A DNA stretch of 64,000 nt. Source: Pseudarthrobacter sp. NIBRBAC000502770 (GTDB taxonomy: Bacteria; Actinomycetota; Actinomycetes; Actinomycetales; Micrococcaceae). The position numbers were made by a program, and so were the translations under genes. Below the pieces are notes generated by a model. The model saw nothing but the letters and a program-made list of their open reading frames with translations, did not search any database and was not told where the DNA came from. Where the stretch lies: the NCBI RefSeq assembly GCF_006517815.1, contig NZ_CP041198.1, positions 2,170,001 through 2,234,000 of the forward strand, given 5' to 3'. Below are positions 62,378-64,000 of the stretch, piece after piece; the stretch's first letter is position 1; every line of letters begins with the position of its first letter.

Positions 62378-63961
62378 ATGCCGTATTCGACTCGCCCCTT
62401 GCCCATGCCCAAAATCAGGACTGCCGGCCCGCGCCGCCTCCCGCCGTCGCCAATCCGGGTCCTCATCGTTGCCTGGCTGATTTTCGGCTCCATTGGCAGC
62501 GTGTGGAGTTTCGCGTCCCCGTTGATGTCCGTCCCTGACGAACCCGCGCACGCCATTAAGGCTGCTGCGGTGGCGAGGGGGCAACTTATGGGTACAGGGT
62601 CCGGCGTGCAGGGCGATCCTTTGGTTGTCCAGGTCCCGGGATACATTGCGAACCTGAATGTCCGCAGTTGCTTTGCCCAGCACTCGAACATCACGGCGGA
62701 CTGCGCCCGGCCGATCGACGCCACGGACCGCGGCTGGACCGCAGGAAAGACGTCTGCCGGAAACTACAATCCTGTCTATTACGGGATCGTTGGCATGGGA
62801 AGCCGGGGCCTCAGCGGGGAGCCGGCAATTTATGCCATGAGAATCATCAGCAGCTGGCTCGTCGGATTCTTCCTGGCGGCAATCTTCGCGGCCGCCTTCT
62901 CGCTTCGCCACTTCAGGCGGCCCGTCATCGCCGCCGCTGTTGCCCTGACGCCGGCCGTATTCTTCCTCTCCGGATCCATCAACCCCAATGCTCTGGAAAT
63001 TGCGACCACTGGCGCCCTCTTCCTCAGCCTGTGCGCCGTCTTTGAACAAGTGGCCGGCAGGACATCACTGCAACGACTCCCGCTGGTTCTCCTTACCCTT
63101 TCAGCTTCCCTCTTGGCGCACACCCGTCCGCTTTCACTGCTGTGGCTGGCGCTTGCTGCGATCGCAGCCGTACTCTGCTACGGTTTCGGGACTCTCATGA
63201 AAACGCTGGCCCAGCGCGGCTTCCAAATAGCGATGGGCATCACTGCGTTGTCGTGCGTGTTCGCTCTTTGGTGGGTCTTCTCCGCCAAGAGCTTCGACAG
63301 CCTTCTCGCCGGCGCACCCATGCGGGCAGAAGATGCGGCCGTCGCCATGCTGGATAAGACAGTGTTCTTCATGGTCGAGTACGTCGGTGTCCTCGGCTGG
63401 ATTGACACCATGCCCCCGCCGGGCACCCTGTACACTTGGGTGCTCGGGTTCGGGGCCCTGCTGTTTCTCGCCTACACGGCGCGCCCCGTGCGCGGCCGCT
63501 GGGTCATGGCCCTGCTCACGGTCACGGTCATCGCCGTGCCCACCGCCCTCCAAGCCAGTTCGAGTGAAAAGCTCGGCTGGATCTGGCAGGGCCGCTACGC
63601 ACTCGCCATGGTCGTGACCTTGATTCTGGCGGCCGGGGTGACCACGCGGTTCCGCCAGTTCCGGATCACACCCTGGTCCAAGTCCATGATCCGTTGGGGC
63701 CTGGTCCTGGGCGTCCTCGCCCACACGTACATCTTCCTGGAGGGACTGCGGCGCTACACCATCGGTATTCAGGACCACGTCAACTGGACCGAAATGTTTG
63801 ATCCCCGTTGGCAGCCGCCGCTGACCTGGCAGGGACTCGCGGTCATTTACATCGCACTTCTGGCCGCCGGTGCCGTGTGCCTGTACCGTCTGCTCACCGT
63901 GAAACGTGCAGTGTTCAGCCTGCCCCTTGCAGAGTCAGTATCCGCTGTGGACCGGGCGTGA
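62378..63961 (+). CDS. DUF2142 multi-pass membrane protein, second copy
   Basis: 527 residues from ATG 62378 (weak Shine-Dalgarno; ATG 62405 is an alternative). Signature ASPLMSVPDEPAHAIKAAAV matches the first copy at 14 to 16 of 20 positions by eye, and the closing LGWIWQGRYAL and helices agree. The two are paralogues flanking gtrA-like; both likely act in surface glycan assembly. Ends 39 bases before the window edge. Confidence 0.85.
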   Translation: MPYSTRPLPMPKIRTAGPRRLPPSPIRVLIVAWLIFGSIGSVWSFASPLMSVPDEPAHAIKAAAVARGQLMGTGSGVQGDPLVVQVPGYIANLNVRSCFAQHSNITADCARPIDATDRGWTAGKTSAGNYNPVYYGIVGMGSRGLSGEPAIYAMRIISSWLVGFFLAAIFAAAFSLRHFRRPVIAAAVALTPAVFFLSGSINPNALEIATTGALFLSLCAVFEQVAGRTSLQRLPLVLLTLSASLLAHTRPLSLLWLALAAIAAVLCYGFGTLMKTLAQRGFQIAMGITALSCVFALWWVFSAKSFDSLLAGAPMRAEDAAVAMLDKTVFFMVEYVGVLGWIDTMPPPGTLYTWVLGFGALLFLAYTARPVRGRWVMALLTVTVIAVPTALQASSSEKLGWIWQGRYALAMVVTLILAAGVTTRFRQFRITPWSKSMIRWGLVLGVLAHTYIFLEGLRRYTIGIQDHVNWTEMFDPRWQPPLTWQGLAVIYIALLAAGAVCLYRLLTVKRAVFSLPLAESVSAVDRA

Positions 63962-64000
63962 GCCTTATCTAGAAGGCCAAACGGCTGCCGGATGTGAATC

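Overview
The window comes from a high-GC actinobacterium, most likely Arthrobacter, Pseudarthrobacter or a close relative. I infer this from the GC-rich codon use, a prfB with no programmed frameshift, an actinobacterial-type Tad (Flp) pilus locus, a fused RmlC-RmlD gene and the style of the resident phage. No rRNA, tRNA, CRISPR array or complete insertion sequence was seen.

Layout. (1) 1-2206: the 5' part of prfB (minus strand), then three Tad-locus genes (one TadG-like, two TadE-like) and the 3' end of a split small pilin-like gene. (2) About 2207-40549: an apparently complete 38.3-kb siphovirus-type prophage. Its left arm, on the minus strand, holds a TIR/deoxyribosyltransferase-like effector, a large serine integrase, an ImmA/IrrE peptidase and a repressor. 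A divergent operator region with repeated TTGACAAGTA follows. The rightward early operon carries many small genes, a ParB-like protein, a sliding clamp, and HNH and VRR nucleases. The late genes run HNH, terminase small and large subunits, portal-MuF fusion, prohead protease, capsid, connectors, tail tube, frameshifted tail chaperones, tape measure, tail tip, amidase-LysM endolysin, holin candidates and a tail-fibre-like protein with a deacetylase domain. A lysogenic-conversion O-acetyltransferase module and a few small genes lie next to attR. (3) 40532-43839: the 5' part of the split pilin gene, then tadC, tadB and tadA/cpaF on the minus strand. (4) 44171-47074: a large secreted GH25 muramidase with 11 LGFP-type repeats. 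(5) 47136-63961: a cell-wall polysaccharide cluster with dTDP-rhamnose synthesis (rmlA, rmlB, rmlCD), several GT2 glycosyltransferases, a DUF2304 protein, a flippase, DUF6541 and two DUF2142 membrane proteins, a GtrA-family protein and a PstS-like lipoprotein.

How it fits together. The phage integrated inside the small pilin-like gene of the Tad locus. Joining the outer sequences at the shared CTC core restores an uninterrupted 98-codon gene, so precise excision should repair the locus. The lysogen carries candidate host-altering cargo at both prophage ends: a nucleotide-metabolising effector beside attL and a surface acyltransferase near attR. The phage's own fibre-like protein carries a polysaccharide deacetylase domain, which suggests a contest over acetylated surface glycans. 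The host glycan cluster to the right may build the polysaccharide involved, but that link is inference.
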